Positions 26,580 to 35,965 are shown, counted from the first letter of the stretch. The stretch: 64,000 bases of DNA from Bacteroidota bacterium (GCA_016706595.1 JADJJH010000003.1:742001-806000), one strand, 5' to 3'. Program-made: numbers and translations. Notes: generated from the letters alone by a model not told the origin.

Positions 26580-29500
26580 ATGAGTTATAATAAAATCAAT
26601 AACCTCGTAGGTTGGTTTGTTTGCCTAATTGCATGCGGAGTTTACCTTATAACCAAAGAAGCCACAGTGAGCTTTTGGGATTGCGGTGAATTTATTTCGG
26701 GCGCAGCCAAACTCGAAGTTGTTCACTCGCCAGGGGCACCTTTGTTTTTGATGATTAACCGCATTTTTGTGGCCATTTTTGGTATGCAAAATGCAGCATT
26801 GGCCGTAAATGCAAGCTCGGCTTTATGTAGCGGCTTCACTATTTTATTTTTATTTTGGACAATTACCCACTTTGCTAAGCGAATCATCGCTAAACAAAAC
26901 GAAGAGCTTACCAATACAAACCTCATTAAAATTATGGGTGCTGGTATTGTAGGTGCTTTGGCATATACTTTCTCAGATACTTTTTGGTTTTCGGCGGTTG
27001 AAGGTGAGGTTTATGCCATGTCATCTTTTTTAACCGCTTTAGTTTTTTGGGCTATATTGAAGTGGGAAGATCGTCTTACAGTTGCTAATGAAACCCATGC
27101 CGATCGTTGGGTCGTATTTATATTTTTCGTGATGGGCTTATCTATCGGTGTCCATTTATTAAACTTACTAACCATCCCTGCCATTGTTATGGTGTATTAC
27201 TTTAAGCGTTATAAAGTAAGTACTATGGGAACGGTTTGGGCTTTTTTATTAGGTTGTATAATTACCGGTGTAGTGCAATATGGTGTCATTCAAGCCGTAC
27301 CTATTTTAGCCACTAAAATGGATATTCTTTTCGTAAATTCATTTGGTTTACCATTTAATAGTGGTGTTTTATTTACCATACTAATTATTGCCGCAGCATG
27401 TTTTGTATTGCTTCGTTGGTCAAAAAAAATGGGATATTATTTTGTACACTTAGGTACCTTATGTTTAATTTTTGTATTGGTAGGATATTCGGCATTCTTT
27501 CAAACCATCATCCGTTCGAATGCAGATGTGCCTTTAGATATGACCAATCCTGATAATGCGATATCGTTAATTAAGTATTTACAACGTGAACAATATGGCT
27601 CGGTGCCTTTGATTTCCGGTCCGGATTTTAATTCTCAACCAACCGGTATGGAAGATGGTAAAATGCAATATTGGAAAGGGGAAAAGAATTATGAAGAGCT
27701 TGGAGAAAAAAGTAGCGGGTATACGTATAATAGTGAAGATAAAAGATTGTTTCCACGTATTTGGGATGCTAACGATCCTAATCATGTTGAGTACTATAAA
27801 AAATATTTAGGTCTGGCCGAAGGCGAAAAAGCAAGTAGTGCCGATAACTTGAACTTCTTTGTAAATTATCAAGTGAAGCAAATGTGGTGGCGTTATTTCT
27901 GTTGGAATTATATTGGCCGACAAAATGATATTCAAAACTTGCAAGGTGAACCACAAAATGGAAACTGGCTTTCAGGTATTAAAGCCATTGATAAAATGTG
28001 GATGGGTGATACAGACAAATTGCCGATCGGTGTAAGAGATAGTAGAGCCAGAAATGAATTGTATTTCCTGCCATTTATTTTAGGTTTGCTGGGATTGATA
28101 TATCATTATAGAAATGATAAACGTAATGCCTTTATTGTAGGCTTACTATTTTTCTTTACAGGATTAGCCATTGTAATTTATTTGAACAATACGCCTTTGC
28201 AACCACGTGAACGTGATTATGCCTATGCCGGTGCAACCTATGCATTTGCTATTTGGATAGGATTAGGCGTCATGATGGTAAGCGATTTATTTAAAAAGTT
28301 GAAGCTTGGAAATATGTCACCGATTGCTGCTAGCGCACTTTGTTTACTAGCGGTTCCCATGTTGATGGCATCTAAAGAATGGGATGACCATGATCGTTCA
28401 CAAAAAACGTTGGCAAAAGCAACAGCTATTAACTATTTAGAGTCGTGTGAACCCAATGCGATATTATTTACCGAAGGTGATAACGATACCTATCCATTAT
28501 GGTATGCACAAGAAGTAGAAGGTATACGAAATGATGTGCGTATTGTAAATATTAGTTTATTAGGTATTGATTGGTATATCGATCAATTATCACGAGCAAT
28601 TAATAAAGCGGCACCTGTACCATTAATTTGGAAATCGGAACAATATCGCGGACAAAAACGGGATTATATTCAGTACCTCGATAATCAATCAATTCCACAA
28701 GATAAGTATGTGAATTTAACTGAAGTACTCAATTTTGTAGGTAGTGATGCTAGTGGTTCAACCATGCCTTTGCGTAATGGCGGAAATGCAAATTATTTCC
28801 CGGTTAAAAATTTCTTCCTTCCGGTGGATAAAGATTTGGTTGCCAAAAATAAAATTCTACCTGAAGGTGATACCTCGGTTGTAGTTGATCAAGTTCAGTT
28901 TACTATGCCTCGTGATGTAGCCTATAAAAACGATTTAGCCATTCTTAATATCTTGGCAGCGAATGCTTGGAAACGTCCTATTTATTTTGCGAACTCTATC
29001 GACCCTGATCATTATGAAGGGTTGGAAGAATATTTGCAATTGGAAGGATGGGCTTATAAATTAATTCCGGTGCGCACGCCAGGCTCTCGAGTGGTGTCGC
29101 CTTTACGAGTGAATGTAAATAAGTGTGTTGATTTGTATTTGAACAAATTTCAATTTGGTAATTGCGATAAAGGCATTTATCTCGACCAGACGAATCGTCG
29201 TATGGCAAGCACGAATCGTCGTTTTGCCAGCATGACTGCCGATGCACTTTCACGCGATGGTAAAAAAGCAGAAGCTTTAAAAATATTAGACAAAGTGTAT
29301 GCCGGAATTTCTGAAAAATCGTTGCCTTACATCATTTCACAAGACAATGAAAACATTGGCAATATGTATATGTGTATGGCGTATATCAATGCCGGCGATT
29401 CGGTAAAAAGTAATGCGATGATTGATAAATTTATCCGTCAAACGGAAAGCGATATTGTGTATATGAATACCTTGCCAAACCCTTCTGCCGGTGCAAGTGC

Positions 29501-29627
29501 CGCACAATTCGATTTAACAGTTTTACAGAATATAGCAGCAAGTGCTCAACAAGTTGCCAATAGAAAAGATGTGTATGATAAAATAATGCCGATTATTCAA
29601 AAACTGGCTATGCAAGTGCCAAGATAA
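26580..29627 (+). CDS. GT117 family (DUF2723) membrane glycosyltransferase-like protein
   Basis: This 1015-residue polytopic membrane protein opens with NNLVGWFVCLIACGVYLIT and ATVSFWDCGEFISGAAKLEVVHSPGAPLF, the signature of DUF2723, now classed as glycosyltransferase family 117 and thought to be related to protein O-mannosyltransferases. The aspartate-containing loop WDCGE probably corresponds to the catalytic loop of GT-C enzymes. Multiple membrane segments fill the first ~330 residues and again about 495-600. The C-terminal ~400 residues (from NAILFTEGDNDTYPLWYAQ) are soluble and probably periplasmic. The acceptor and sugar are unknown. The stop is 2 bp before the next gene's start. Confidence 0.88.
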   Translation: MSYNKINNLVGWFVCLIACGVYLITKEATVSFWDCGEFISGAAKLEVVHSPGAPLFLMINRIFVAIFGMQNAALAVNASSALCSGFTILFLFWTITHFAKRIIAKQNEELTNTNLIKIMGAGIVGALAYTFSDTFWFSAVEGEVYAMSSFLTALVFWAILKWEDRLTVANETHADRWVVFIFFVMGLSIGVHLLNLLTIPAIVMVYYFKRYKVSTMGTVWAFLLGCIITGVVQYGVIQAVPILATKMDILFVNSFGLPFNSGVLFTILIIAAACFVLLRWSKKMGYYFVHLGTLCLIFVLVGYSAFFQTIIRSNADVPLDMTNPDNAISLIKYLQREQYGSVPLISGPDFNSQPTGMEDGKMQYWKGEKNYEELGEKSSGYTYNSEDKRLFPRIWDANDPNHVEYYKKYLGLAEGEKASSADNLNFFVNYQVKQMWWRYFCWNYIGRQNDIQNLQGEPQNGNWLSGIKAIDKMWMGDTDKLPIGVRDSRARNELYFLPFILGLLGLIYHYRNDKRNAFIVGLLFFFTGLAIVIYLNNTPLQPRERDYAYAGATYAFAIWIGLGVMMVSDLFKKLKLGNMSPIAASALCLLAVPMLMASKEWDDHDRSQKTLAKATAINYLESCEPNAILFTEGDNDTYPLWYAQEVEGIRNDVRIVNISLLGIDWYIDQLSRAINKAAPVPLIWKSEQYRGQKRDYIQYLDNQSIPQDKYVNLTEVLNFVGSDASGSTMPLRNGGNANYFPVKNFFLPVDKDLVAKNKILPEGDTSVVVDQVQFTMPRDVAYKNDLAILNILAANAWKRPIYFANSIDPDHYEGLEEYLQLEGWAYKLIPVRTPGSRVVSPLRVNVNKCVDLYLNKFQFGNCDKGIYLDQTNRRMASTNRRFASMTADALSRDGKKAEALKILDKVYAGISEKSLPYIISQDNENIGNMYMCMAYINAGDSVKSNAMIDKFIRQTESDIVYMNTLPNPSAGASAAQFDLTVLQNIAASAQQVANRKDVYDKIMPIIQKLAMQVPR

Positions 29628-29629
29628 AT

Positions 29630-30124
29630 ATGTATAAAGCAAGTATTCAGGATAAATTGTTTGAAATTGAAGTGGGCGACAAAACTTTGTTGGATGGGAA
29701 ATTATGTGAAATAGAATTTTCACAAAGTGCAAAGCGAAGTTTTATTTTGTCGATGAACGGAAAGCGTAAGGAAGCCGATGTTGTAAAATTCGATAAAGAA
29801 GCCAAGCAATTGATACTTCGTATGGAAGGCAAAAAAATAACGGTTGATATTAAAGAACCGGTAGATATTTTACTTGATCAATTGGGCATCAATCAAAAGG
29901 TTAGCAGAAAGGTAAATAACCTAAAAGCACCTATGCCGGGACTTATCGTAAAAGTCATGGCAGCTATCGGTGATCAATTAAAAGCCGGGGAGCCTTTACT
30001 GATATTAGAAGCAATGAAAATGGAGAATGTGTTTAAAGCTTCTGCCGACGTAATGATTAAGGATATTTTGGTAAGCGAAAAACAATCTGTTGAAAAAGGG
30101 CAGGTACTGATAGTTTTTGAATAA
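29630..30124 (+). CDS. biotin carboxyl carrier (biotinyl domain) protein
   Basis: This 164-residue protein has a C-terminal biotinyl domain with the biotinylation motif EAMKMEN (lysine near residue 129) after KAPMPGLIVKVMAAIGDQLK. The N-terminal half is a beta domain of the kind seen in acyl-CoA carboxylase carrier proteins. Such proteins carry CO2 for propionyl-CoA or methylmalonyl-CoA carboxylase/decarboxylase complexes. No carboxylase subunit is nearby, so the partner is open. The 2-bp spacing from the GT117 gene implies cotranscription. Confidence 0.88.
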   Translation: MYKASIQDKLFEIEVGDKTLLDGKLCEIEFSQSAKRSFILSMNGKRKEADVVKFDKEAKQLILRMEGKKITVDIKEPVDILLDQLGINQKVSRKVNNLKAPMPGLIVKVMAAIGDQLKAGEPLLILEAMKMENVFKASADVMIKDILVSEKQSVEKGQVLIVFE

Positions 30125-30132
30125 ATTCGCTT

Positions 30133-31128
30133 ATGAGGATTATCCTGTTTGCATGTTGTTTATTTTTATTTGCAAGCGCAAATGCTCAGGTTGCCTATAT
30201 TTATATTGAAGGTCCTAGAAATATTCCTTTTCAAGTATTGGTTGAAGGGAAGCAAGACCTAGTTCAAGGAACTAACTATGCTATTTTATCGTTTATTGAA
30301 ACCGGTGTGAAAAACATTTCAATTCGTGGTGCAGATGGACAATTTGAAACACAACGGTTTAAAATTCTTGTCCAAAAAAATGCGGTTTATGGTTTTCAAA
30401 TGGTGAAATCAACGGAAAGCAAATACTACCTTTTAGATTTAGTGAATGAAGGTAAGGTGATTGATGAAGATGCGCCTGCAACGGTAACGGCTTACACAGA
30501 AAAGAACAATTTACATACGGCTAATTTTCAGCCATTGAAAATGTTGAAGAGTGGACAAATAGTATCGCCTGTGAAACCTGCGCCTAAAGTTGTAAAGCAA
30601 ATGAAATCAGTTCCTGAAGAAAGGTTTGTAACGAAACCGATCAAGAAAAATAATGATAGTTTGCCAGTTCAAGTAGTTCAGCCGATTCAAAAAGTAGTTC
30701 AACCCAAAGTAAAGAAAAAAGATACGATCATCAGCGAGTATCAAGCAATCGATTCGAAAGTCTCCGATTTACAAGTAAATTATGAGGATACCATCAAATT
30801 GAATTCTGGAAATGTGGTTCAATCATTGAGTGAAACATGTGCAAGAATTGCAGAGCCTTATGAACTCAAAGGCATTTTAACCTTAATGAAGGATAAAACG
30901 GACGACGAAGAAAAAACAATATTTATAAAAGACGAAGCGAATGATTTTTGTTTTTCATGCGAGCAATTAATTGAAATAGGTAAAAATTTTTCGACGCAAT
31001 ATGGTCGATATTCATTTTTAAAATCGTTGCGTACTTCTGTTGCAGATCCTGAAAATTATGCAAGCATGGAAATTTTGTTCAAGTACGAAGATTATAAAGC
31101 GAAATTCAGGAAGCTGTTTGTTGATTAA
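30133..31128 (+). CDS. exported protein with C-terminal DUF4476 domain
   Basis: This 331-residue protein has a signal peptide (MRIILFACCLFLFASANAQ). A beta domain spans residues 20-110 (AYIYIEGPRNIPFQVLVEGK). A linker rich in lysine, proline and valine runs from about 145 to 215 (VKPAPKVVKQMK, VVQPIQKVVQPKVKKK). The C-terminal ~90 residues, from YELKGILTLMKDKTDDEEK to KAKFRKLFVD, match DUF4476, an alpha-helical domain of unknown function in Bacteroidota. Third gene of the GT117 operon, 8 bp after the carrier protein. It is likely periplasmic. Confidence 0.8.
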   Translation: MRIILFACCLFLFASANAQVAYIYIEGPRNIPFQVLVEGKQDLVQGTNYAILSFIETGVKNISIRGADGQFETQRFKILVQKNAVYGFQMVKSTESKYYLLDLVNEGKVIDEDAPATVTAYTEKNNLHTANFQPLKMLKSGQIVSPVKPAPKVVKQMKSVPEERFVTKPIKKNNDSLPVQVVQPIQKVVQPKVKKKDTIISEYQAIDSKVSDLQVNYEDTIKLNSGNVVQSLSETCARIAEPYELKGILTLMKDKTDDEEKTIFIKDEANDFCFSCEQLIEIGKNFSTQYGRYSFLKSLRTSVADPENYASMEILFKYEDYKAKFRKLFVD

Positions 31129-31193
31129 TAATATGTCATTACAAAAATCGAATAAGCATTATTTAGGTCCTACGAAAATTAGCGTAGCGTAAT

Positions 31194-31283
31194 TTTGGGC
31201 GGCACCCGCGCTTTACGCTACAAGTCCACCCATGCGAAGCGCATGGTGCGGGCTTTTCGCTGCAATCGCTGCCGCAATACACC
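31194..31283 (-). repeat. dispersed hairpin repeat family, copy 2 (core)
   Basis: Read on the minus strand: gattgcagcgaaaagcccgc, a hairpin (atgcgcttcgcat), then gggtggacttgtagcg. The flanking words gcgaaaag and acttgtagcg recur at 34181-34330 and 53871-53945 with a different hairpin between them. It lies in the 575-bp convergent gap between the DUF4476 gene and prs, which otherwise holds only the element at 31627-31701. Confidence 0.65.
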
Positions 31284-31626
31284 TACTCATAAGATTACTT
31301 CTTCTCTTTATCAGTTTGAAGAATAAGCATTCATGATTAGAATTTGATTCAGGAATTTATGCTTAGTGAAGACACTAACCAAGGATGAAGAATAAAGAAA
31401 AAGCAAATTGGCGAAGGAGCAGGTCTGCATGTGTAATCGAGAGATAAGCAATTAAGTTTCAAGGTAATTTGGGGGATTTACTTGCTCTTCTTATGCTATC
31501 TGAAGATTCCTTAGTTTTATCAACTGCCCAGGTATATTATTTATGTGAATTGTGAGATTTCTTTATTGTGCAACTTGCCATAAACAATAAAATAGTAATA
31601 CATAGAATTTAATAATCATCTCACCT

Positions 31627-31701
31627 AGTATTTGATAGGAAAGGGTCAAATACGAGGAAGCCGAGGATGAAGATGCAGTTGGCGTTTTCTTATCAAATAC
31701 T
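31627..31701 (-). repeat. dispersed element with terminal inverted repeats, short form
   Basis: The 75-bp unit has terminal inverted repeats of about 17 bp (agtatttgataagaaa and its complement, one mismatch). Its interior gaaaacgccaactgcatctt and ggcttcctcgtatttgac match the two outer parts of the 3382-3612 element. It begins 2 bp after the prs stop codon, in the sense orientation of prs. Confidence 0.7.
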
Positions 31702-31703
31702 AC

Positions 31704-32678
31704 TTACATCTCTTTATTCAAACGAATTCGTTCTTTCAACTGACTATGAATAAACAATGAATTGATAGATTTATTTTCATGCACATTACGAATGGCAATT
31801 GAAAATAATTCGGCGGTACTTAATACTTTGATCTTACTACAAGTTTGCTTTAACGGAATGGTATCGCAAACTACCAATTCTTGCAAAACAGAATTCTCAA
31901 TATTTTCGTAGGCTTTGCCACTTAATACCGGATGCGTACAAAATGCTCGTACACTTTTCGCGCCTTTATCCATTAACATGGCTGCACTTTTTGTAAGTGT
32001 TCCTGCTGTGTCGCAAATATCATCTATCAATACTATATCCTTATCTTTTACATCACCAATTACGGTCATAGCGGCAATTTCATTCGCACGCTTTCTTTGT
32101 TTATCACAGATTACCATATCCGATCCAAAATAACTGGCTACTTCACGAACACGATTGGTGCTACCAACATCAGGCGATGCGAAAGTGAGATTATCTATTT
32201 TAAGGTTTTCTATATAAGGAATAAAAATGGCGGAGCTATCTAGATGATCTACGGGAATATCGAAGAAACCTTGAATTTGTGGTGCGTGCAAATCCATAGT
32301 CATGATACGATTGGCACCGGCAGTGGTTAATAAATTAGCTACCAATTTTGAAGCGATACTTACCCGTGGTCTATCTTTTCGATCTTGACGCGCAAAACCA
32401 AAATAGGGGATTACCGCAGTGATATATCCTGCTGAAGCGCGACGGGCAGCATCTATCATCATCAATAATTCCATTAAATTATCGGTTGGCGAATAGGTGC
32501 TTTGAATTAAAAAAACATAATTACCACGAACACTTTCATTAAAAACCGGTTGAAATTCACCGTCGCTAAATTTTTGTATTGTGGCTTTCCCAAGTTCTTG
32601 ACCATAATAAGTTGAAATACTATTGGCAAGCTCGGGGGTTGCATTGCCTGAAAAAATTTGTACACGTGGATTAATCAT
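31704..32678 (-). CDS. prs: ribose-phosphate pyrophosphokinase
   Basis: Prs makes PRPP from ribose 5-phosphate and ATP for nucleotide, His and Trp synthesis. The 324-residue protein has the N-terminal RVQIFSGNATPELANSI, the flexible-loop region VIPYFGFARQDRKDRPR, the divalent-cation site MDLHAPQIQGFFDIPVDHL near residue 130 and the PRPP-binding loop IVLIDDICDTAGTL near residue 223. The start at ATG 32678 is preferred over the in-frame TTG at 32699, which lies inside the TACTTTTG promoter element. Divergent from the OmpA-family gene. Confidence 0.95.
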   Translation of the reverse strand: MINPRVQIFSGNATPELANSISTYYGQELGKATIQKFSDGEFQPVFNESVRGNYVFLIQSTYSPTDNLMELLMMIDAARRASAGYITAVIPYFGFARQDRKDRPRVSIASKLVANLLTTAGANRIMTMDLHAPQIQGFFDIPVDHLDSSAIFIPYIENLKIDNLTFASPDVGSTNRVREVASYFGSDMVICDKQRKRANEIAAMTVIGDVKDKDIVLIDDICDTAGTLTKSAAMLMDKGAKSVRAFCTHPVLSGKAYENIENSVLQELVVCDTIPLKQTCSKIKVLSTAELFSIAIRNVHENKSINSLFIHSQLKERIRLNKEM

Positions 32679-32696
32679 AATGAGTAGTAAGAGTTG

Positions 32697-32704
32697 CAAA
32701 AGTA
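32697..32704 (-). promoter_or_regulatory. TAnnTTTG -7 element for prs
   Basis: The minus strand reads TACTTTTG, a perfect match, 18 bp upstream of the prs start. Confidence 0.65.
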
Positions 32705-32781
32705 ATATGTGTGATTGCTTTTTTCTGATTCATTAATGCACATTGTGTATAACTTGAAAGTACAGCATATACTTGCCTTGA

Positions 32782-32789
32782 TACCTTTG
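32782..32789 (+). promoter_or_regulatory. TAnnTTTG -7 element for the OmpA-family gene
   Basis: TACCTTTG, a perfect match, 17 bp upstream of the ATG at 32807. Confidence 0.65.
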
Positions 32790-32806
32790 TCAACAAAAAA
32801 ATCCGA

Positions 32807-34153
32807 ATGCGGAAATCTATCTACTTATTTTTATTGACATGCTTCATTTCATCCCATCTCTTTTCTCAAGATTATCGGCAAGGAATTGGTTTGCATTTTA
32901 CCGGACTAGATTTCTATGGGCCGCAAGCAGGCAATTATTTTTTGCAAGATAAGCTTGATGGTCAAAGTAATAAGCTCGTAAAGCGTTTACTTTGGGAGCC
33001 GTCCATTGGATTAAGCTACTGGCATCGCTTATCTTCCCATTTTGATTTGAAAACCTACCTCGATTTAGCTGTCTTTCAGTATCCGATTTCAGATTATGAT
33101 TCCAATTATATTCAAATGAAAGAAGGTAAATCAATAACAAAATCTGAACTTCCCTATGCAGCTGCCGGATTAAAGCTAAATTATCAGATTTTACCTAAAC
33201 ATGCCTACCTCGTTTCACCTTATGTAAGTGCAGGTTTGCAAGGATCGATCCGTGCAAATACTATAGGTGTCAATTTACCTATCGGACTTGGTTTTCATGT
33301 TGCAATGAGTAAAGATCTCTTGCTCAATCTTGAATCAAATTATCAATTGGCAATAGGAGACCAAACCCAAAATCACTTAGCGCATCGTGTTGGATTGATA
33401 TATTTTATAAAGAAAGCCTTACCTAAACAAGAGGCTGTAGCAATGCCTATTATATTATTACAAGATAAGGATAATGATGGCATTGCTGATGCAGAAGATG
33501 AATGCCCAACTGAACCCGGAAAAAAAGACATGAAGGGTTGCCCTGATACTGATGGAGATGGCATTGCCAATACATCGGATCTTTGTCCTGAACTTAAAGG
33601 CTTGAAACATTTTTCAGGTTGTCCGGATACTGATGGAGATGGACTTTCAGATAATAAGGACCAATGTCCAAGTGTAAAAGGCTCAGCAAAAAATAAAGGT
33701 TGCCCTGATACCGATAATGATGGTTTTATTGATGCTGAAGACAAATGCCCTGAATTGGCTTCAAGTACCAATAATGGTTGTCCGGAGATCAATGAAGAAG
33801 TGAAAAAGAAGGTAAATATGGCGGCTAAGGGTATCAATTTTGAAACCGGAAGTGCTGATATCAGGAAGGAATCCTTCGATGATTTGGATAAAATTGTAGA
33901 AATCTTGAAATCAGACATGAGTTTGTTAGTGGACATTGAAGGTCATACCGATAATGTAGGAAAATCGGATGATAATTTGCAGCTATCGCAGGATAGGGCA
34001 GATGCTTGCAAGAATTATTTAGTGAAGAAAGGCATTGAAGAATCGAGAATTAGCAGTGTTGGCTATGGAGATATGCAGCCGGCTTTTGATAATACAACAG
34101 AAGAAGGGAAGTCGAAAAATCGCCGGACTGAGTTCAAAATCAAAAATTACTAA
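32807..34153 (+). CDS. OmpA family protein with thrombospondin type 3 repeats
   Basis: This 448-residue outer-membrane protein has a signal peptide (MRKSIYLFLLTCFISSHLFSQ), an N-terminal beta-barrel-like domain of about 190 residues, then four calcium-binding TSP3 repeats from about residue 221 (DKDNDGIADAEDECP, DTDGDGIANTSDLCP, DTDGDGLSDNKDQCP, DTDNDGFIDAEDKCP). The C-terminal OmpA domain binds peptidoglycan, with the signature VDIEGHTDNVGKSDDNLQLS and the closing NRRTEFKIKNY. It links the outer membrane to the cell wall. The frame is intact. A hairpin repeat follows the stop. Confidence 0.93.
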   Translation: MRKSIYLFLLTCFISSHLFSQDYRQGIGLHFTGLDFYGPQAGNYFLQDKLDGQSNKLVKRLLWEPSIGLSYWHRLSSHFDLKTYLDLAVFQYPISDYDSNYIQMKEGKSITKSELPYAAAGLKLNYQILPKHAYLVSPYVSAGLQGSIRANTIGVNLPIGLGFHVAMSKDLLLNLESNYQLAIGDQTQNHLAHRVGLIYFIKKALPKQEAVAMPIILLQDKDNDGIADAEDECPTEPGKKDMKGCPDTDGDGIANTSDLCPELKGLKHFSGCPDTDGDGLSDNKDQCPSVKGSAKNKGCPDTDNDGFIDAEDKCPELASSTNNGCPEINEEVKKKVNMAAKGINFETGSADIRKESFDDLDKIVEILKSDMSLLVDIEGHTDNVGKSDDNLQLSQDRADACKNYLVKKGIEESRISSVGYGDMQPAFDNTTEEGKSKNRRTEFKIKNY

Positions 34154-34180
34154 TGTTCAGTTTATCTTGAATGCATGGTT

Positions 34181-34330
34181 GCATAAGGGATAATAGCGAA
34201 AAGATCCCGACACTCCGGCCGGGACAGGCCAAGGACTTGTAGCGAATATGAGCCCGACCCAGAAGCGGCCCCAAAGTGAATTTTGATAGATGTAAACTGG
34301 CATTTTAGGGCGGTTTCGGGGATACGCCCA
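34181..34330 (+). repeat. dispersed hairpin repeat family, copy 3 (most complete)
   Basis: The order is gcataagggata, gcgaaaagatccc, a GC-rich hairpin (cactccggccggga region), acttgtagcgaata, gagcccgaccc, spacer, and gggcggtttcggggatacgccca. It joins the core seen in copies 2 and 4 to the outer blocks seen in copy 1. It begins 27 bp after the OmpA-family stop in sense orientation and fills much of the gap before 34558. Confidence 0.7.
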
Positions 34331-34557
34331 AGTAGCCTTCATTGAGTACCCGATTGATTTTGGCGGATTTAATTTCTGAGTTCGATGCCAATTTTCACAA
34401 TTGAGCTTGTTTTTACATGAATTAAAATTTAATTCTGCCTTTTATCGTTGGTTTTTGCGGCTTTGTCTTAAAATAAACATTTCGTTAAGAAATAAAGCTA
34501 AAATAAACAAACATTACAAACTACTTTTACGTCTTGTTCAATACAAAAAATATAATT

Positions 34558-34899
34558 ATGAAACAAATCTTTTTTATACTCTGCATGCTTATAAGCACTT
34601 TAGGTTTTAGTCAAGCGCAAACTGAAGTAAAAATGTCGGAGCGAGTTACAAAGGAAATTGCGGTATTGCAAAAGGCAGATTTGAATTTGAGCGACATCCA
34701 ATTATCAAGAATTACGATGGTGTTGAATTCATTGGATGCAAATTATGACAAAACGATGAAAACTTTTGAAGGTAATAAATCAGTTCAAAAGTTGCGTCTT
34801 GATGAAATTCAAGCACAAAAGTTGAATAATATCAAAGGTGTTTTAACGCCTGCTCAGCTTGAGAAATTTAATGCATTACAACTCGAGAAAAAATTCTAA
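34558..34899 (+). CDS. small exported helical protein (Spy/CpxP-like)
   Basis: This 113-residue protein has a signal peptide (MKQIFFILCMLISTLGFSQAQ). The mature part is predicted helical and charged, with two segments of the form LNLSDIQLSRITMVL and VLTPAQLEKFNALQ. The repeated 'L(T/S).(A/D)Q' pattern is like LTxxQ motifs in periplasmic Spy/CpxP proteins and in Bacteroidota homologues. I infer an envelope stress or chaperone-like protein; similarity is weak. The start at 34558 gives the signal peptide at the N-terminus. rpoD follows 138 bp later with its own promoter. Confidence 0.65.
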   Translation: MKQIFFILCMLISTLGFSQAQTEVKMSERVTKEIAVLQKADLNLSDIQLSRITMVLNSLDANYDKTMKTFEGNKSVQKLRLDEIQAQKLNNIKGVLTPAQLEKFNALQLEKKF

Positions 34900-34965
34900 A
34901 CTCCGTTTTGTATAATTTCTTATAGAGTATAATTTATTCTGAAGAAAAATATGCTTAGCGGTTTT

Positions 34966-34973
34966 TAGCTTTG
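34966..34973 (+). promoter_or_regulatory. TAnnTTTG -7 element for rpoD
   Basis: TAGCTTTG, a perfect match, 64 bp upstream of the rpoD ATG, giving a leader of about 60 bases. Confidence 0.55.
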
Positions 34974-35037
34974 CCAAAGAACAGACGTTATAACATTTAA
35001 TAATTAACCATTATAATAACCTACAGAAATATTAAAC

Positions 35038-35895
35038 ATGAGACAACTTAAAATAGCCACTCAGATTACCAACAGGGATAGCCAGGCGGTTGAAAAATAT
35101 CTTCAAGATATTAGCCGTATCCCCATGATTAATGCTGAAGAAGAAACCGTTCTTGCCCAAAAAATAAGAATTGGTGACAATGCAGCATTAGATAAGTTAG
35201 TGAAATCGAATCTTAGATTTGTGGTTTCAGTAGCGAAGCAATACCAACATCAAGGTTTAACCTTGAGTGACTTAATTAACGAAGGGAATCTTGGATTAAT
35301 TAAAGCAGCTCAACGTTTTGATGAAACCAAAGGATTTAAATTCATTTCATATGCCGTTTGGTGGATTCGTCAATCGATTTTGCAAGCATTAGCCGAGCAA
35401 GGTCGTTTAGTTCGTTTACCACAAAATAAAATTGGTACCTATAATAAGGCCAATAAAGCCATGATAGCCTTTGAACAATTAAATGAAAGAGAACCATCGG
35501 TTGAAGAATTGGCAGGTATTTTGGAAATGTCTGAAACAGAAATTACCAATATCTTTAGTACCAATTCGCGTCACACTTCATTAGATGCTCCGGTTCACGA
35601 AGCTGAAGATTTAAGTATGGGTGATTTACTAGCCGGTGCCGATGATACTGATGAAACGGTAATTAAGGATAGTTTACGTGAAGAGATTAAAAGAATTTTG
35701 AAGTCATTGAGTCCTCGTGAATCTGAAATTGTAAGTGCATACTTTGGCTTGCAAGGAACAGATGGTCCAACTATCGAGCAAATTGGTGAGAAGTATGATC
35801 TTACAAAAGAAAGAATCCGTCAAATCAAAGAACGCGCAATTAAGCGTCTTCAAAAAACAAGATACAGCAAATCATTAAAGTCTTATTTGGGTTAA
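35038..35895 (+). CDS. rpoD: primary RNA polymerase sigma factor (RpoD/SigA, Bacteroidota type)
   Basis: This 285-residue sigma-70 factor has the short N-terminus typical of Bacteroidota (MRQLKIATQITNRDSQAVEKYLQDI, region 1.2), region 2 with DLINEGNLGLIKAAQRFD and FISYAVWWIRQSILQAL, region 3 with EREPSVEELAG, and region 4 with the helix-turn-helix EQIGEKYDLTKERIRQIKERA. It recognises the TTTG / TAnnTTTG promoters seen throughout this window. Length and motifs match the housekeeping sigma of the phylum, not an ECF factor. A strong terminator follows. Confidence 0.95.
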   Translation: MRQLKIATQITNRDSQAVEKYLQDISRIPMINAEEETVLAQKIRIGDNAALDKLVKSNLRFVVSVAKQYQHQGLTLSDLINEGNLGLIKAAQRFDETKGFKFISYAVWWIRQSILQALAEQGRLVRLPQNKIGTYNKANKAMIAFEQLNEREPSVEELAGILEMSETEITNIFSTNSRHTSLDAPVHEAEDLSMGDLLAGADDTDETVIKDSLREEIKRILKSLSPRESEIVSAYFGLQGTDGPTIEQIGEKYDLTKERIRQIKERAIKRLQKTRYSKSLKSYLG

Positions 35896-35916
35896 GTTTT
35901 TAATTTTAGGTTTTGA

Positions 35917-35947
35917 AGGGAAGGTTTTAGGACCTTCCTTTTTTTAT
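35917..35947 (+). terminator. intrinsic terminator of rpoD
   Basis: The stem ggaaggt / accttcc with loop tttagg is followed by a run of T. Confidence 0.85.
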
Positions 35948-35965
35948 GATGAAATTATAAAAACC

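Noticed and set aside
33373..33936. 187-codon minus-strand frame inside the OmpA-family gene
   Set aside because: It is the antisense of the low-complexity TSP3 repeats; the plus-strand protein fully explains it.
34401..34610. small basic plus-strand frame before the Spy-like gene
   Set aside because: No promoter or ribosome site, unusual composition, and it overlaps the start of the well-supported exported protein gene.
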